Assembly (NCBI RefSeq): GCF_000422565.1
Contig: NZ_AUMA01000003.1
Span: 124,001-188,000 of the forward strand
Length of the DNA: 64,000 nucleotides
Source of the DNA: Desulfovibrio aminophilus DSM 12254
GTDB lineage: Bacteria; Desulfobacterota; Desulfovibrionia; Desulfovibrionales; Desulfovibrionaceae
Reading direction: 5' to 3'
The notes beneath the pieces are model-generated. The model saw only the letters and a program-made list of their open reading frames with translations. It was not told the DNA's origin and made no database searches. The position numbers and the translations under genes were made by a program. This document shows, in pieces, positions 16,089-26,376 of the stretch (its first letter is position 1; each line of letters begins with the position of its first letter).

Positions 16089-19000
16089 GCGTCACCTCCG
16101 TTCGCTTTCTTGATCTTCGGTTTCCAGGACGGAGGTTCGGTAGAGTGCTTCGAGGCATCCATGATCAGTTGAACTCCGGGTTCCACTTCGCGCATCGACA
16201 TGGGAACCGTGAATTCATCCCATGCCAACGCTCCGGGCTTTTTCAGGAGGGCGGCGAGGTCTCCTTGTCCATGTACCGTTTCGTAACCCAGCCTGCGCCC
16301 GGTCTTCACGGACTCCTTCACCCACCGGTCGATCCGATCGGCGGTCATGGCGTCGGCGATGGTTTTCGCCGCCTTGTCCTTCACCTTCCAGGCACGCTCG
16401 GACAGTACTTTCCGTGCTCTCAGGGCTTCCGCCTTGCCGGAACTGTCGAGGGATTGCGCCCCGGGATTCGGGTTCATGGAATCGTTTTCGAGCCGGAGGA
16501 GACTCACCATCGCACCGGTCAGGCCACGGTCCAGCGCTCTCGCCGCGAACGGCGTGACCGACTGGGCCTCGACATGCTTGTAGAACGTCGCGTGATAGTG
16601 CTCGAACGTTTCGTAATGGGACAGATCGCGAGGCCGCGACCAGGTGAGCACCGTACAGACGAGCCCCGGGAAGGAACGGCCGACGCGGCTCGTGGCCTGA
16701 ATGTATTCCGCCGTGTTCTTCGGTTGGCCGTTGACGACCATCAACCCGATGCGGTTGACGTCGACGCCCACCGACAGCATGTTGGTGGCCAGCACGATGT
16801 CGATGGCCCGCGTCTCGCCCTTTTCCCAGGTGGGCTTGAACTTAACCTCCAGTTGGTCGAGCTTCTTGGGAATCTCCTTGTTCGAAACCCGCGAGGTCAG
16901 CTCGTCCACGATGCGTACCGAACGCTGGCTCAGCCCCGGTCGCTTCACGTCGCTCATCTGGACGCGATAGGCACGGGTCTGCACGTCGTCCTCTGCCAGT
17001 CGCCGCATACCACCCAGCTCGCGCAGAGAATTGAAATATCCGACCACGGTCATGTAAGGGTCGGCCGCCGCGCCGAAGCGCTGGAACAGCGACTGGGCGG
17101 CGGTCAGAAGGGCGACGTAGACACGGATCAGAACGGCGGGACGGGAACTGCCCGGCGAGCAGATCCCCATGTAGAGACGGCCAGGCTTGTCTTCCACAGA
17201 GCGCTGAACCGAGAAAAAGTTGTCCTCGACATCGAGACCATGGGGCGGAAACACCGAAACCTTCCTGAGAAAGACGTTGTTAACCTGTTCCTCGGCCTTA
17301 CGAACGGTGGCGGTCGAAGCGATGACCTTGGGGCGGATCGTCTTTCCGTCGATCGACCAGGTCGACAGCTCGTCCACGGCGGTTTCGTACAGGCCAACCA
17401 TGGTTCCCAACGGTCCGCTGATGAGATGGAATTCGTCCTGAATGATAAGGTCAGGCGGGCGGATCGGCGTAATCTCCTTGACGCTCACACGTGGAAGATT
17501 GCCCTTGGCGTTGTGGTTGCCATTGCAATCGGCCTCGGGCCAGAGCAGTCCATGGCGTGGGCATTCCCTGGTCGCCTTGCCGAAGAGTGTGCGCACCTGA
17601 CCACGCCAAGCCATCATGGCGAATTTGTCCACGGTGGCAATCAACATCGAGGGCGGATGACGATAGATTTCGTTGTCCACCACCAGCACAGGAAGTCCCA
17701 GATTCTTCGATTTGGCCTGACTGAATTCGCAGCGGCCGTACTTGTCGCCGCAATAGATGAAGGTTCGACCGAGATCCCTGTCGACTCTGATTTCACGGCC
17801 AGGGGCGATCTCGGAGCCGCACCACGGACAACTGGTCAACTGGGCCGGTGTCGAGCCCGTGCCATACTTGCCGTCCCGTTCCTTTTCTATCGCGGCATGG
17901 CTCTCTTCGGTGGTGTTCGGAGTGACCCGCTGGCCGACCCAGAGTCCGATGGTGAAAGGTGTCTCGCCCCAGACCGCCGGTTCACCTCGACGGAGCACCT
18001 CCATGGCGCAGATCAGGGCAGTAGCCCGTTGAAACTGCTGCAGGGTCAACAGGCGCAAGGTATAACGCATGATGACGGCGAGACCACGTCCGCCATCGAG
18101 ACCGCCCATATCTCCCTGCAATCGCCGAATACCCATGGTGAAGGCCGCGACACCGAGATAGGCCTCGGTCTTGCCACCGCCGGTGGGGAACCAGAGCAGG
18201 TCGGCGAAAGCCTCCAAGGGTTGGGTGCGGTCCCGGTGAGTCGGGTCGGCGAGCGCCGGAATCGAAAGCAGCATGAACGCCAACTGGAAAGGTCGCCACG
18301 AGCGGTTCTTGCGGACGTTCAACGCGTCGAGTGTCACCTCGTCTCCACGGCGCTTGGCGAGCGCGTAGATGCTGTGAATGCGCTGCGAGGCCATGGCCCG
18401 GTTGGCGAACCGGAAGGCGGCCAGCGCCCGGTCGTCCGACGCGAGGACATCGACGCCTTCCCTGAGCCTCTCCAGTATCAGATTGCATCGATCCATCGCC
18501 TCGGTGGCGGGGATGTCGTATCCCACGACCTCGCTGCCGATGGCATTCCGGTTTTCGGCGATCCACTCCGCGTAGTCGTCCGTCAACACTTTCAGCCCGG
18601 CGACCAGTTCGTCGCGCTTTTCGGGTGTGGCGAGCTCGGCGAGTCGCTCCATGTCGAGCAGGCCGTCCTCGATCATCCGACGCATGGCCGGGCGGTCTTC
18701 CGGTTCGAGACCGGGCGTTTCGGTCACCTGGATCTCGTACTCGGGCAGAACGGCGGTCCTGACCTCCGTGGCCCGCTCGCGATCTTCCTCCGATACGGTC
18801 GCGTGGACCGAAATGCCATGTCCGACGGCGAACTCGACCCGGTCCCGATAGATCATTTCGAGTGCTTCACGCTCCTCGTCGAATTCGTCGGCCCGCAGGA
18901 TCGGGCGACGCCGGAACACCGCACGCCCCTCCATGTCCCGCACGCTCAGTTCGGGCTGGAATATCCAGGCCTGATCCTGGTTCTGTTCGGGCATGGTCTG

Positions 19001-19942
19001 GGTGTTGACCAGAAAGAGCGTAACCAGCCTGTCGCCGTTTTCCAGCGGGGCGCTGACCGAGCCCTGCACCACGACCGAAGGGCAGTCCGTGTCGATCCGG
19101 ATCGGTTCGATGGTCCGCTTCTTCAGGGAGACCACGGCGGAGCCGCCCGAGGGTATGCGCTTCCAGCAACGAGGGGATTTGCCCGTCTCTTCGTTCTCCC
19201 GCTCGCTCTGCGTCCGTTCGTAACGCCCCCAGTTGGCGAACAGTTGGACATTTTCCAGTTCGCCGTCAACGCAGAAGGTGAACCCCATGGACGATGGAAC
19301 CAGGGATCGATGGGTGGAGGTGTCGACTTCCTCGTCTCGCTCCTCGGCATCCGGGCGTCCCGATTCGCCGAAGGTGTCCGTCTCCGCCGCATCCGGAGCC
19401 GTGTCCATCGGAGCCAGCTTGCCGACCAGGTAGCGATCGCGGACGCTCATGCCCACGATCTCCTCGACCGGCCCGTCCGCCGGACCGAGCAGGTCGTCGA
19501 TGACGGCCAACTGGAGAAGTTCCCGCACGTAGTCCTGTTCCTCGGCGGAATCGCCTTCCAGTACGGGCAGGGCATCGAAGGCGATGCCGCAAGCCGTCTT
19601 CAGCGCCGCCTCGAATACCGGCCACTCCAGTCGCACCATGGCGGCCTTGGATTCGGGTGCGGTCACCGCGAGGTCGGTCAAGGTCTTTCCGCCATTCACG
19701 GGGAGGACGCCATCGAAGAAGAATGTCGTTTCGTCGAGCTTGGCACGAATGCGGTAGATACGGGCGAACGAGACCGCAGCCAACGGGTCGCCACCGGCGA
19801 TCAGCACGGCGTCACCTTCCTCGACACCCCGGAAGAGAGAAGAGCCGTGATCGACGGTCACCGAAAAGCGCCGGTTGTGAGCTTCGTCACCGAGACGGAT
19901 GAGCCAGGAATTATGAGTATTGATAGACAGTTTATCAGTCAT
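16085..19942 (-). CDS. drmA: DrmA: SF2 helicase of DISARM
   Basis: 1285 residues, typical for DrmA. Helicase motifs: Walker A FPTGGGKTEAYL near residue 584, the DEAH-box variant DEFH near 834 (LIIQDEFHLISGPLGT), and motifs V-VI near 1065-1085 (ATNMLSVGVDV, QATSRVGRSFPG). A zinc finger (CPWCGSEI...CGDKYGRC) sits between. Together with DrmB it makes the central DNA-loading complex. It begins 12 nt after the KAP ATPase gene ends, one of only two gaps in the operon (the other lies between drmC and vsr). Confidence 0.95.
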   Translation of the reverse strand: MTDKLSINTHNSWLIRLGDEAHNRRFSVTVDHGSSLFRGVEEGDAVLIAGGDPLAAVSFARIYRIRAKLDETTFFFDGVLPVNGGKTLTDLAVTAPESKAAMVRLEWPVFEAALKTACGIAFDALPVLEGDSAEEQDYVRELLQLAVIDDLLGPADGPVEEIVGMSVRDRYLVGKLAPMDTAPDAAETDTFGESGRPDAEERDEEVDTSTHRSLVPSSMGFTFCVDGELENVQLFANWGRYERTQSERENEETGKSPRCWKRIPSGGSAVVSLKKRTIEPIRIDTDCPSVVVQGSVSAPLENGDRLVTLFLVNTQTMPEQNQDQAWIFQPELSVRDMEGRAVFRRRPILRADEFDEEREALEMIYRDRVEFAVGHGISVHATVSEEDRERATEVRTAVLPEYEIQVTETPGLEPEDRPAMRRMIEDGLLDMERLAELATPEKRDELVAGLKVLTDDYAEWIAENRNAIGSEVVGYDIPATEAMDRCNLILERLREGVDVLASDDRALAAFRFANRAMASQRIHSIYALAKRRGDEVTLDALNVRKNRSWRPFQLAFMLLSIPALADPTHRDRTQPLEAFADLLWFPTGGGKTEAYLGVAAFTMGIRRLQGDMGGLDGGRGLAVIMRYTLRLLTLQQFQRATALICAMEVLRRGEPAVWGETPFTIGLWVGQRVTPNTTEESHAAIEKERDGKYGTGSTPAQLTSCPWCGSEIAPGREIRVDRDLGRTFIYCGDKYGRCEFSQAKSKNLGLPVLVVDNEIYRHPPSMLIATVDKFAMMAWRGQVRTLFGKATRECPRHGLLWPEADCNGNHNAKGNLPRVSVKEITPIRPPDLIIQDEFHLISGPLGTMVGLYETAVDELSTWSIDGKTIRPKVIASTATVRKAEEQVNNVFLRKVSVFPPHGLDVEDNFFSVQRSVEDKPGRLYMGICSPGSSRPAVLIRVYVALLTAAQSLFQRFGAAADPYMTVVGYFNSLRELGGMRRLAEDDVQTRAYRVQMSDVKRPGLSQRSVRIVDELTSRVSNKEIPKKLDQLEVKFKPTWEKGETRAIDIVLATNMLSVGVDVNRIGLMVVNGQPKNTAEYIQATSRVGRSFPGLVCTVLTWSRPRDLSHYETFEHYHATFYKHVEAQSVTPFAARALDRGLTGAMVSLLRLENDSMNPNPGAQSLDSSGKAEALRARKVLSERAWKVKDKAAKTIADAMTADRIDRWVKESVKTGRRLGYETVHGQGDLAALLKKPGALAWDEFTVPMSMREVEPGVQLIMDASKHSTEPPSWKPKIKKANGGDA

Positions 19943-19954
19943 GCCTTCTCTCCA

Positions 19955-22093
19955 TCAATCATCAAATGCATTGAGCCCATCCGGGTTTTCTCCCGCCTGA
20001 AGCATGTCAAACTCTAGAAGGTATTGAGATGCGGCCTCATGAGCGTCAGAGGGTATCTGATCGTTTCGCTGCAAATAGCGAAGTCGGTCTGCGAAGGCGG
20101 CCGTATCTATGTAGCTTTCCAACCAAGCTGGGTTGAGACGAGGTTGGAAGCGAACCGCCCAATCACCCATGGCCTGGGACCTTGTGTGCTGAAGAAATCT
20201 CGGAAGAAAGCTCAGCAGTCCTTCGTCGGACGCCGTGGTTTGATCACACCATGTTCGGACTTCGGCTTCGCTCGCCCACCGTCGCCATGCGGCGAGAAGT
20301 CTTGGTAATTCTGCGTGATGCAGGAAACTCGCCTTACCTGATAGCGTCCGCACTCGATCCAGCCAGACTGTCTTCAGTCGTTCGACCCCGTCAACGGTCA
20401 ACAACGTGGCCTTACCAGAATCCTTTGTCTTCGTGACCTCCTCGTCCAGGGCCTGCAAGAGCCACAACTGCACGGCGACTGCGTTGCCTGATCGGAGGGC
20501 TGACTCCAATATGCCGGCGCGCTGATCTGCTTCCACGCGCTTCAGGAGGTGGTAAACCGGGCGTGACGCCCGAGAAGCATTGCCGAAATCAAACATTCCA
20601 CGTTCGTCGTCGGGATCTATCAACGCATCACTGACGTCGAGAAGTGCTTGGATAACCGATGGTATCTGCCCATCCGGGATATCTTTTTCGACATGATCCA
20701 TCAGTCGTTCGAGTAGCGCCCGCGCCTTCGATAGGCCGTCGGGACGTTTTTCATCTTTGGCCCGAACAAGAACATTGCCGAAATCTGCAGATACTCCGGC
20801 CAGACTAAGCCACGCTGTCATGTCACTGCGGCGGACGGTTCCGGGGGGAACGGTGAGTCGGAAATAAGTCGGGAATACATCAGGGTGGCAGGCGCGTAGA
20901 TTCCTGCGCCACTCGGCCAACCAATCAGTGCCGTACCCCAGGCCGATTTTCGGAAAGATACGCTCAAGCAAGGCACGGGTGCTCTCCCGTAGCGCTTCGG
21001 GTATCTCGCTCACCCACTGTTGATGAAAGGCTTGGCTGGCGTTTCGGGCACCCTCGTATACATCGTCACGACTATGCCCGGAGAACCGTGCCTGATTCGT
21101 TCGCACGAGGTCATACAGATCGGGCAAAAAAACCCGAATGGCCTCAAGTGCGATGAAGTCCACGGGATTGACCTCTCCGCGTACCGCAGGATAGGTTACC
21201 GACAGCGTATTGGTGAAGCGAACGACATCACGCGGCACTTTGATCAGTGGATCAATGCCATCGTGAAATACATTCGTCCAATAGGACTGGTCGAACAGTC
21301 CATCTGACGCGTCACCCAACACCTGATCAAGGCGTCTGAACAGGGCAGCCCGCAAAGCCACGCGATCGACCGGCGGCAACTCGAACGGCACCTGAATGAT
21401 CTTCTCTAGATAGCGTTCGCCAGGCAGGCCGCTCTGTTGTTCGATGGCCTGTGCGGCGACATCACGGTCGAAGGCCAGCAGGTAAACGACGTTCGGGAAA
21501 TCTGCCAGCGCCTTGATGACCGTGAACAACTGGCGCGTCTCTTCCGGGGTCAGGCGGTCGATGTCGTCGATGACGATCAAAATGCGCTTTCCGGCCTCCT
21601 TCAGTATCTTACTGATCTCGGACTTGAGGGCAGGTACGTCTTTCGGCTTTCGCTTGGTCACCATCCCGATGAGCTTCCCAAGCCTGCCACCAGCACCACC
21701 TGTCATGCCTGACAGATCGATCAGGCCTCCGATGCCTTCCGCGAAATCACCCAGCAGGTCACCCAGCTTCTTGTACTTCTCGCTCTTGTTGGGCAACACG
21801 GCACGAAGCTGGCCGAGGAATGCTCGGGCAAGATTTTCCTGCCCAGAGAACCACCAGGGGTTGAAGATAACGACGACAGGTCGGTTCTCTTGGGGTTGGC
21901 GTTCAAGATAGTGGCCTACATAGCCGAGCACCGTTGATTTGCCCGAGCCCCACGGCCCGTAGAGGGCGAGCACCAAGCCATCACTGCTCGGATAATGGCA
22001 GATACTATCGGCCAAGCTCTTCGCAAACGGCGCGTGCCCGAATAGATCCTCTCTTGGATCGGTGCTGGGGCGGTCGGCGGATAGGCTGGTCAT
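19955..22093 (-). CDS. KAP-family P-loop NTPase inside the DISARM operon
   Basis: 712 residues. Walker A GPWGSGKS at 46-53, the KAP signature FNPWWFSGQ near 77-85, and Walker B ILIVIDDIDRL at 171-181. A Gly-rich segment (GGLIDLSGMTGGAGGRLGKLIG, near 120-143) is where many KAP ATPases carry membrane helices; here it is only moderately hydrophobic. The C-terminal 350 residues are helical with no recognised domain. KAP ATPases occur in several phage-defence loci, but it is not one of the DISARM core proteins I know. Its start overlaps the drmMI stop by 4 nt, so it is translated with the system. Confidence 0.9.
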   Translation of the reverse strand: MTSLSADRPSTDPREDLFGHAPFAKSLADSICHYPSSDGLVLALYGPWGSGKSTVLGYVGHYLERQPQENRPVVVIFNPWWFSGQENLARAFLGQLRAVLPNKSEKYKKLGDLLGDFAEGIGGLIDLSGMTGGAGGRLGKLIGMVTKRKPKDVPALKSEISKILKEAGKRILIVIDDIDRLTPEETRQLFTVIKALADFPNVVYLLAFDRDVAAQAIEQQSGLPGERYLEKIIQVPFELPPVDRVALRAALFRRLDQVLGDASDGLFDQSYWTNVFHDGIDPLIKVPRDVVRFTNTLSVTYPAVRGEVNPVDFIALEAIRVFLPDLYDLVRTNQARFSGHSRDDVYEGARNASQAFHQQWVSEIPEALRESTRALLERIFPKIGLGYGTDWLAEWRRNLRACHPDVFPTYFRLTVPPGTVRRSDMTAWLSLAGVSADFGNVLVRAKDEKRPDGLSKARALLERLMDHVEKDIPDGQIPSVIQALLDVSDALIDPDDERGMFDFGNASRASRPVYHLLKRVEADQRAGILESALRSGNAVAVQLWLLQALDEEVTKTKDSGKATLLTVDGVERLKTVWLDRVRTLSGKASFLHHAELPRLLAAWRRWASEAEVRTWCDQTTASDEGLLSFLPRFLQHTRSQAMGDWAVRFQPRLNPAWLESYIDTAAFADRLRYLQRNDQIPSDAHEAASQYLLEFDMLQAGENPDGLNAFDD

Positions 22094-25000
22094 GATTGCT
22101 TCTCCCCCTCAATCACGGCTCGATACCGCGCACCTCGCCTTACACCTTGTCGTTCGACACTGCCTCCAGCAATCAAGTCGGCGATTGCCGCGTTCCACTG
22201 ACCATCCGTGATTCCAGCGGTGGCGAGGACATCAGCCTTGGCGTGCCATCCTGTGTGTGTACGTAGAAAGTCAAGGATTACCGTGGCTGGAGGCTCGCCA
22301 TGGCTTGTATTCACAGTTCCCGTCTCGAAGTCGAGGGAGGGCTGGGTCTGGGCGGCGCGTCGCGGGGTTCGTGCCCCAGCATTGCCATGTAGCCTTTGAG
22401 CAACTTCTTCCGCATATCGTTGGTGATTCAACTCCGACAAGCGACGCAACACTTCAAGCCGCACACGATCGCTGATGGTGAAACGCATGCGGTCGCTCGT
22501 GGGCAGATACGGCACTTCGTGGAATCCGTGCTCCAGGTCGAGGTCACCCCATCCATAAGCATGAGCAACCGCGACATCCATCTCAAGATGAAGCCTACGC
22601 ATCTGCTCAATTCGAAAATCGTCGTCTGACGGATCATGGAAACGGTTGTAGAGTTGGGTAAGGCCGATCGTATCCTCCAACATTATTTTCTCGCGATTTC
22701 CATGATACGTTTCGCCGTATGCACATAATTTTTCTCGACCGTCCTGAATAGGCATCGGCCATGTCTCTAATGCCGCAGATGTCGAATAACTCAGTGTTGA
22801 CGCCCCAAGAGTGGCACAGGTCCAGAATGCCCATTCCTGATGAATGCTGGATTGCAACACAGCAAAATCAGACCAGTCGTATAAAAAATAGATTTTCGTT
22901 TTATGATTAAAAACGTTTCGAGACGGGACCCTTCTGAACGAGACATACTTTGTAACTACTGGTGATGCTAGAAAATGGGCATGATTTTCCGCTTCGCAAA
23001 GAAGCTTTGGGCGCAAATCCCAAAATTTCCAGAAACATTTCTGATGTATTTGTCCGGTGAGCGAATCTCGATAGGGCTTGACAAGTTCTTCTATTCGACG
23101 GAATGCCGCCCTATACTGACGCGCCTTTTCTTCTGGCCAATCTCGGAAATAGATAACCCAGCGGTAAGGCTCAAGCTTGGGCATGGTATTGAGGTCTTGC
23201 CCATTGAACAACGGGAAGATCACCTCCGCACATTTCGGGTCGGCTTCGAGCATTGCCACCCGCTCTTCGGCCGTGAGTTCGAAGCCGCGCCCCATGACGT
23301 CCTGGCCTTGCGAAAACTGACCTTTTAAAGCTTTGAGTTTCATCGGGCGTTCTATCTGAAAATCCTCTTCCAGTGCGCCGTTGATGGCCGATACCGTCTT
23401 ATCGTCCAGAATTTTCTGGCCCTGCCAGCCATTGCGAGCAACCCATGCGATCGAAACGACCACAGCCGCATTGCCCGGCCAAGGCATTCGTGAAGAACCG
23501 CAATAGACGATACCGCCTTTTCCAATGATCTGATCCAAACAGACCACTCGAGAGCCAGTCTCTGTGATCGACTTGGTTGCCAACAGGCCAAAACACCCCT
23601 TCGAGCCAAGCAAGGAAAAGGCTCGCAGAAAAAAGTATGCGCAGAGATCGGGAGATCCTTTAACTCCGTTACGGATGAATTTTAGATATTCCTGGTAAGC
23701 CAATCCGAATCGACGGCCTACCAAGCGCCCTCCAGTGAATGGTGGATTCCCAACCATTCCATCGAAGCCTCCTTTTCTAAACACTTCCGGAAATACCAAA
23801 GGCCAATGGAATGGTTTTCGAGGTAGTGAGCCTGCAGGAAAATCAATAGCCAAATTCGCTATCGCCTGACGAGCGATCTGCTCGCCCATCCTTTCGTTAC
23901 CGCTCAGGAAATCACCAGCCATGGCAGCGAGTGTGTCAAGCGCGGCATTGAGAGTCCGGGTATTGCCGCCGCATCGAAGAGCTTCGCCGATCATTGCGTC
24001 GGCGATCAGTTCGACGGATTCGAGTTTCCGCCGCGCTTCGCGGTCCAGCCGGGCCATGGCCTCGACATCCTTTATGTCTCGGATGGTGGTGGCTCGGAGC
24101 CGTTTGCGCAGTTCGATGGCCTCGTTGACCGCCGCCTCGACGTTCTGACCGAAGATGCGGAGCTGGTACTGTTGGCCGGATTCCGTATCCATTCGCAACC
24201 GGGTGAGCTGTTCCAGTCGGTGAATACCCAGCAGACTGTCGCCGGAGCGAAGGTTGTGATCGAGAAATCCGAACGGCCTGCCCTTGGCGAGGGTCACCAG
24301 CCAGATGGAGAGTTTGGCCAGCTCCACGGCCAGCGGGTTGACGTCCACGCCGTACAGGCAGCGCTCGGCCACCAGACGGCGAGCGATGGTCAGCCGTTCG
24401 TCGAGCTGGGACGGCAGGGGTTCCTCCGCACCAAGCTGGTCGAGCGCCTCGCCGTCGACGGTGATGGCCTTACCGACAGCCTCCTCGTGGAGCCAGGCCT
24501 CGACCAGTTTCTCGCCGAGATAGCGGCAGGCCTGAACGAGGAAGGCCCCCGAACCCATGGCCGGGTCGCAGACCTTGAGGTCGAGAATCTCCCGCGACGA
24601 CCTGAGTGTCCATTCCTCGCGAGGCTTGCCCTCGGCCGGACCGACGTACACCACCGGTTCGAGCGTGGTGGTGACGATGCTCTCGGTGAGGGATTTCGGA
24701 GTGTAATGGGTGCCGGTCTCACGCCGGTCGGCCCCGAGGGTGACCATAAACGAATTGTCGCGATAGACGATCGGATCGTCCCAGGCGTCGGTGCGGAGCA
24801 GGTTCGTGAAGGGGCGGATACGTTCGGCCAATTCTGTGTCCCCACCGCAGACACCCAATACCCGACCGAAGATCGTGTCGTCGGCAGGCTTGGAAAGGCC
24901 GTTCCTGATGGCCGATTCGCTCCTCCCTGTAACATCCAGAACCAATTTGACGAGCGCCGCTTCGCCGTCCAGGCGCGCCGATTCCAGTTCCGCGAGAGCC

Positions 25001-26376
25001 ACGTTCGGGTTCTTCGCCTTCTGTGATCCCTGCAGGCCCAGGGTCACCCGGGGAACGCGAGCCACGGTGTGTTCGAGGAGGCCTTCGTAGACATGCCCGA
25101 TCTGTTCGACATCGAGCGCACGGTAGGACAGCAGCAGTGCACCACCGGACTGCTCCAAAATCTGCAACGAGTTCAGGAGCAGCAGCACGGTGCGGTTGTC
25201 GATGGGCAGCGGCGCGGCCGAGGTATCCCGCCAACCGGTGCCCTTGGCCCGGCCCTCAAGGAACGGAAAACGGTCGGGATCGAACAGGGAACCGCCCAAG
25301 GCTGGCATCCGCAGGCTTTCATGCTCGATGCCGCCATAGACGGCCCGGAAGACCGCGAGCAACCTGGCCCAGGCGTCGTGACGGCGGTCGAGCACCTCCG
25401 GTCCGTGACGATCGGCTTCTTCTGCCAGTTGTCCGCGCAGGGTGGAAACGGCGTAGCACCGGTCGTAGACCGAATCACCGAGAAGGAGCAGCCCGCGCTC
25501 CTCGGCGCAGAGGACGAATACCAGCCGCATCATCACGGTCAGCCCGGCCTCGTATAGCTCGGCGGGCTTAACGTCACGGAGCAGTTCCCGGTTGCGGTCC
25601 TCGTCGGCCTTGTCGAGACACTGCACGAGCACCTCGACCGCACGACGTACCTGCTCTCCGAGGGTGTCCGTGACCTCCTCATGATGCCTGAGGGATTCAT
25701 CCAGAAGCGATTCGAGGGTGTCTTCCGTCGGGCCGAAACAGCGCCGGACACCGAGCAAAGACTGGAAGGCCTTCAGCGTGATCGGCTCCTGGAACCAGAG
25801 ACGGGCATACCACGACGCCTGGCTGGATGTGGAACCTACCGGCGCGTTGACCAGCATCCAACGTTCGCCATCGGTCAATAGCCCCACGCGCACTCCATGG
25901 GCGCGGCAGAGCAGGTTCATGCGCTCCTGGAGGGAAACGGGCCAGCCATCACCTCGCTGGACGGATTCGAGATCGGTGTCCGGCGGCAGAACGGCGATAA
26001 ACAGGCGCGGCTTTCCGTCTTCGGGTGTGTGGACGATCCAGTCGGGTTTGAACTCCCCGACATGTTCCTGCGACGAAACGCTCGGGAGTTCGCCCGGCCA
26101 GTCGTCCGCGTGGACGAGGGATTCCTGATCGTATTCGAGCAGTTCCGCCAGCACCAAGCGAACCCATTCTTGGTGCAATTCCGGCAACAGCTTGTCTTCC
26201 TGGTCCACCGCCTCGCGCCACTCCTCGTAGGCGGCCCTGAGTCGCTGGCGTCGCGGTGTTTCCACCGCTTCCAGCCCTTGTGGGAACGCCTTGTCCAGCA
26301 TGGACACGGTGAGGAAAGGACCGGATATCTCGATCAGGGAGAGCCATTCGGCGTGTTTCGATAGAGTTCTCACCAT
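22090..26376 (-). CDS. drmMI: DrmMI: large N6-adenine DNA methyltransferase of class 1 DISARM
   Basis: 1428 residues from ATG 26376, chosen for GGAAGAG just upstream and overlap with the previous gene. An N-terminal helical region, then S-adenosylmethionine motif I (DPAMGSGAF) near residue 600, the catalytic NPPF motif near 873 (VGNPPFTGGRLVG), and a C-terminal target-recognition region. Size and motifs match DrmMI and also resemble BREX PglX and type IIG methylases; the DrmA/B/C/D neighbours decide for DISARM. Bases about 22650-23900, covering the catalytic and recognition part, are visibly richer in A/T than the 5' half. Confidence 0.9.
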   Translation of the reverse strand: MVRTLSKHAEWLSLIEISGPFLTVSMLDKAFPQGLEAVETPRRQRLRAAYEEWREAVDQEDKLLPELHQEWVRLVLAELLEYDQESLVHADDWPGELPSVSSQEHVGEFKPDWIVHTPEDGKPRLFIAVLPPDTDLESVQRGDGWPVSLQERMNLLCRAHGVRVGLLTDGERWMLVNAPVGSTSSQASWYARLWFQEPITLKAFQSLLGVRRCFGPTEDTLESLLDESLRHHEEVTDTLGEQVRRAVEVLVQCLDKADEDRNRELLRDVKPAELYEAGLTVMMRLVFVLCAEERGLLLLGDSVYDRCYAVSTLRGQLAEEADRHGPEVLDRRHDAWARLLAVFRAVYGGIEHESLRMPALGGSLFDPDRFPFLEGRAKGTGWRDTSAAPLPIDNRTVLLLLNSLQILEQSGGALLLSYRALDVEQIGHVYEGLLEHTVARVPRVTLGLQGSQKAKNPNVALAELESARLDGEAALVKLVLDVTGRSESAIRNGLSKPADDTIFGRVLGVCGGDTELAERIRPFTNLLRTDAWDDPIVYRDNSFMVTLGADRRETGTHYTPKSLTESIVTTTLEPVVYVGPAEGKPREEWTLRSSREILDLKVCDPAMGSGAFLVQACRYLGEKLVEAWLHEEAVGKAITVDGEALDQLGAEEPLPSQLDERLTIARRLVAERCLYGVDVNPLAVELAKLSIWLVTLAKGRPFGFLDHNLRSGDSLLGIHRLEQLTRLRMDTESGQQYQLRIFGQNVEAAVNEAIELRKRLRATTIRDIKDVEAMARLDREARRKLESVELIADAMIGEALRCGGNTRTLNAALDTLAAMAGDFLSGNERMGEQIARQAIANLAIDFPAGSLPRKPFHWPLVFPEVFRKGGFDGMVGNPPFTGGRLVGRRFGLAYQEYLKFIRNGVKGSPDLCAYFFLRAFSLLGSKGCFGLLATKSITETGSRVVCLDQIIGKGGIVYCGSSRMPWPGNAAVVVSIAWVARNGWQGQKILDDKTVSAINGALEEDFQIERPMKLKALKGQFSQGQDVMGRGFELTAEERVAMLEADPKCAEVIFPLFNGQDLNTMPKLEPYRWVIYFRDWPEEKARQYRAAFRRIEELVKPYRDSLTGQIHQKCFWKFWDLRPKLLCEAENHAHFLASPVVTKYVSFRRVPSRNVFNHKTKIYFLYDWSDFAVLQSSIHQEWAFWTCATLGASTLSYSTSAALETWPMPIQDGREKLCAYGETYHGNREKIMLEDTIGLTQLYNRFHDPSDDDFRIEQMRRLHLEMDVAVAHAYGWGDLDLEHGFHEVPYLPTSDRMRFTISDRVRLEVLRRLSELNHQRYAEEVAQRLHGNAGARTPRRAAQTQPSLDFETGTVNTSHGEPPATVILDFLRTHTGWHAKADVLATAGITDGQWNAAIADLIAGGSVERQGVRRGARYRAVIEGEKQS

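Noticed and set aside
15938-20017. 1359-codon plus-strand frame opposite drmA
   Set aside because: Antisense to an unmistakable helicase; His/Arg/Gly-rich with no domain.
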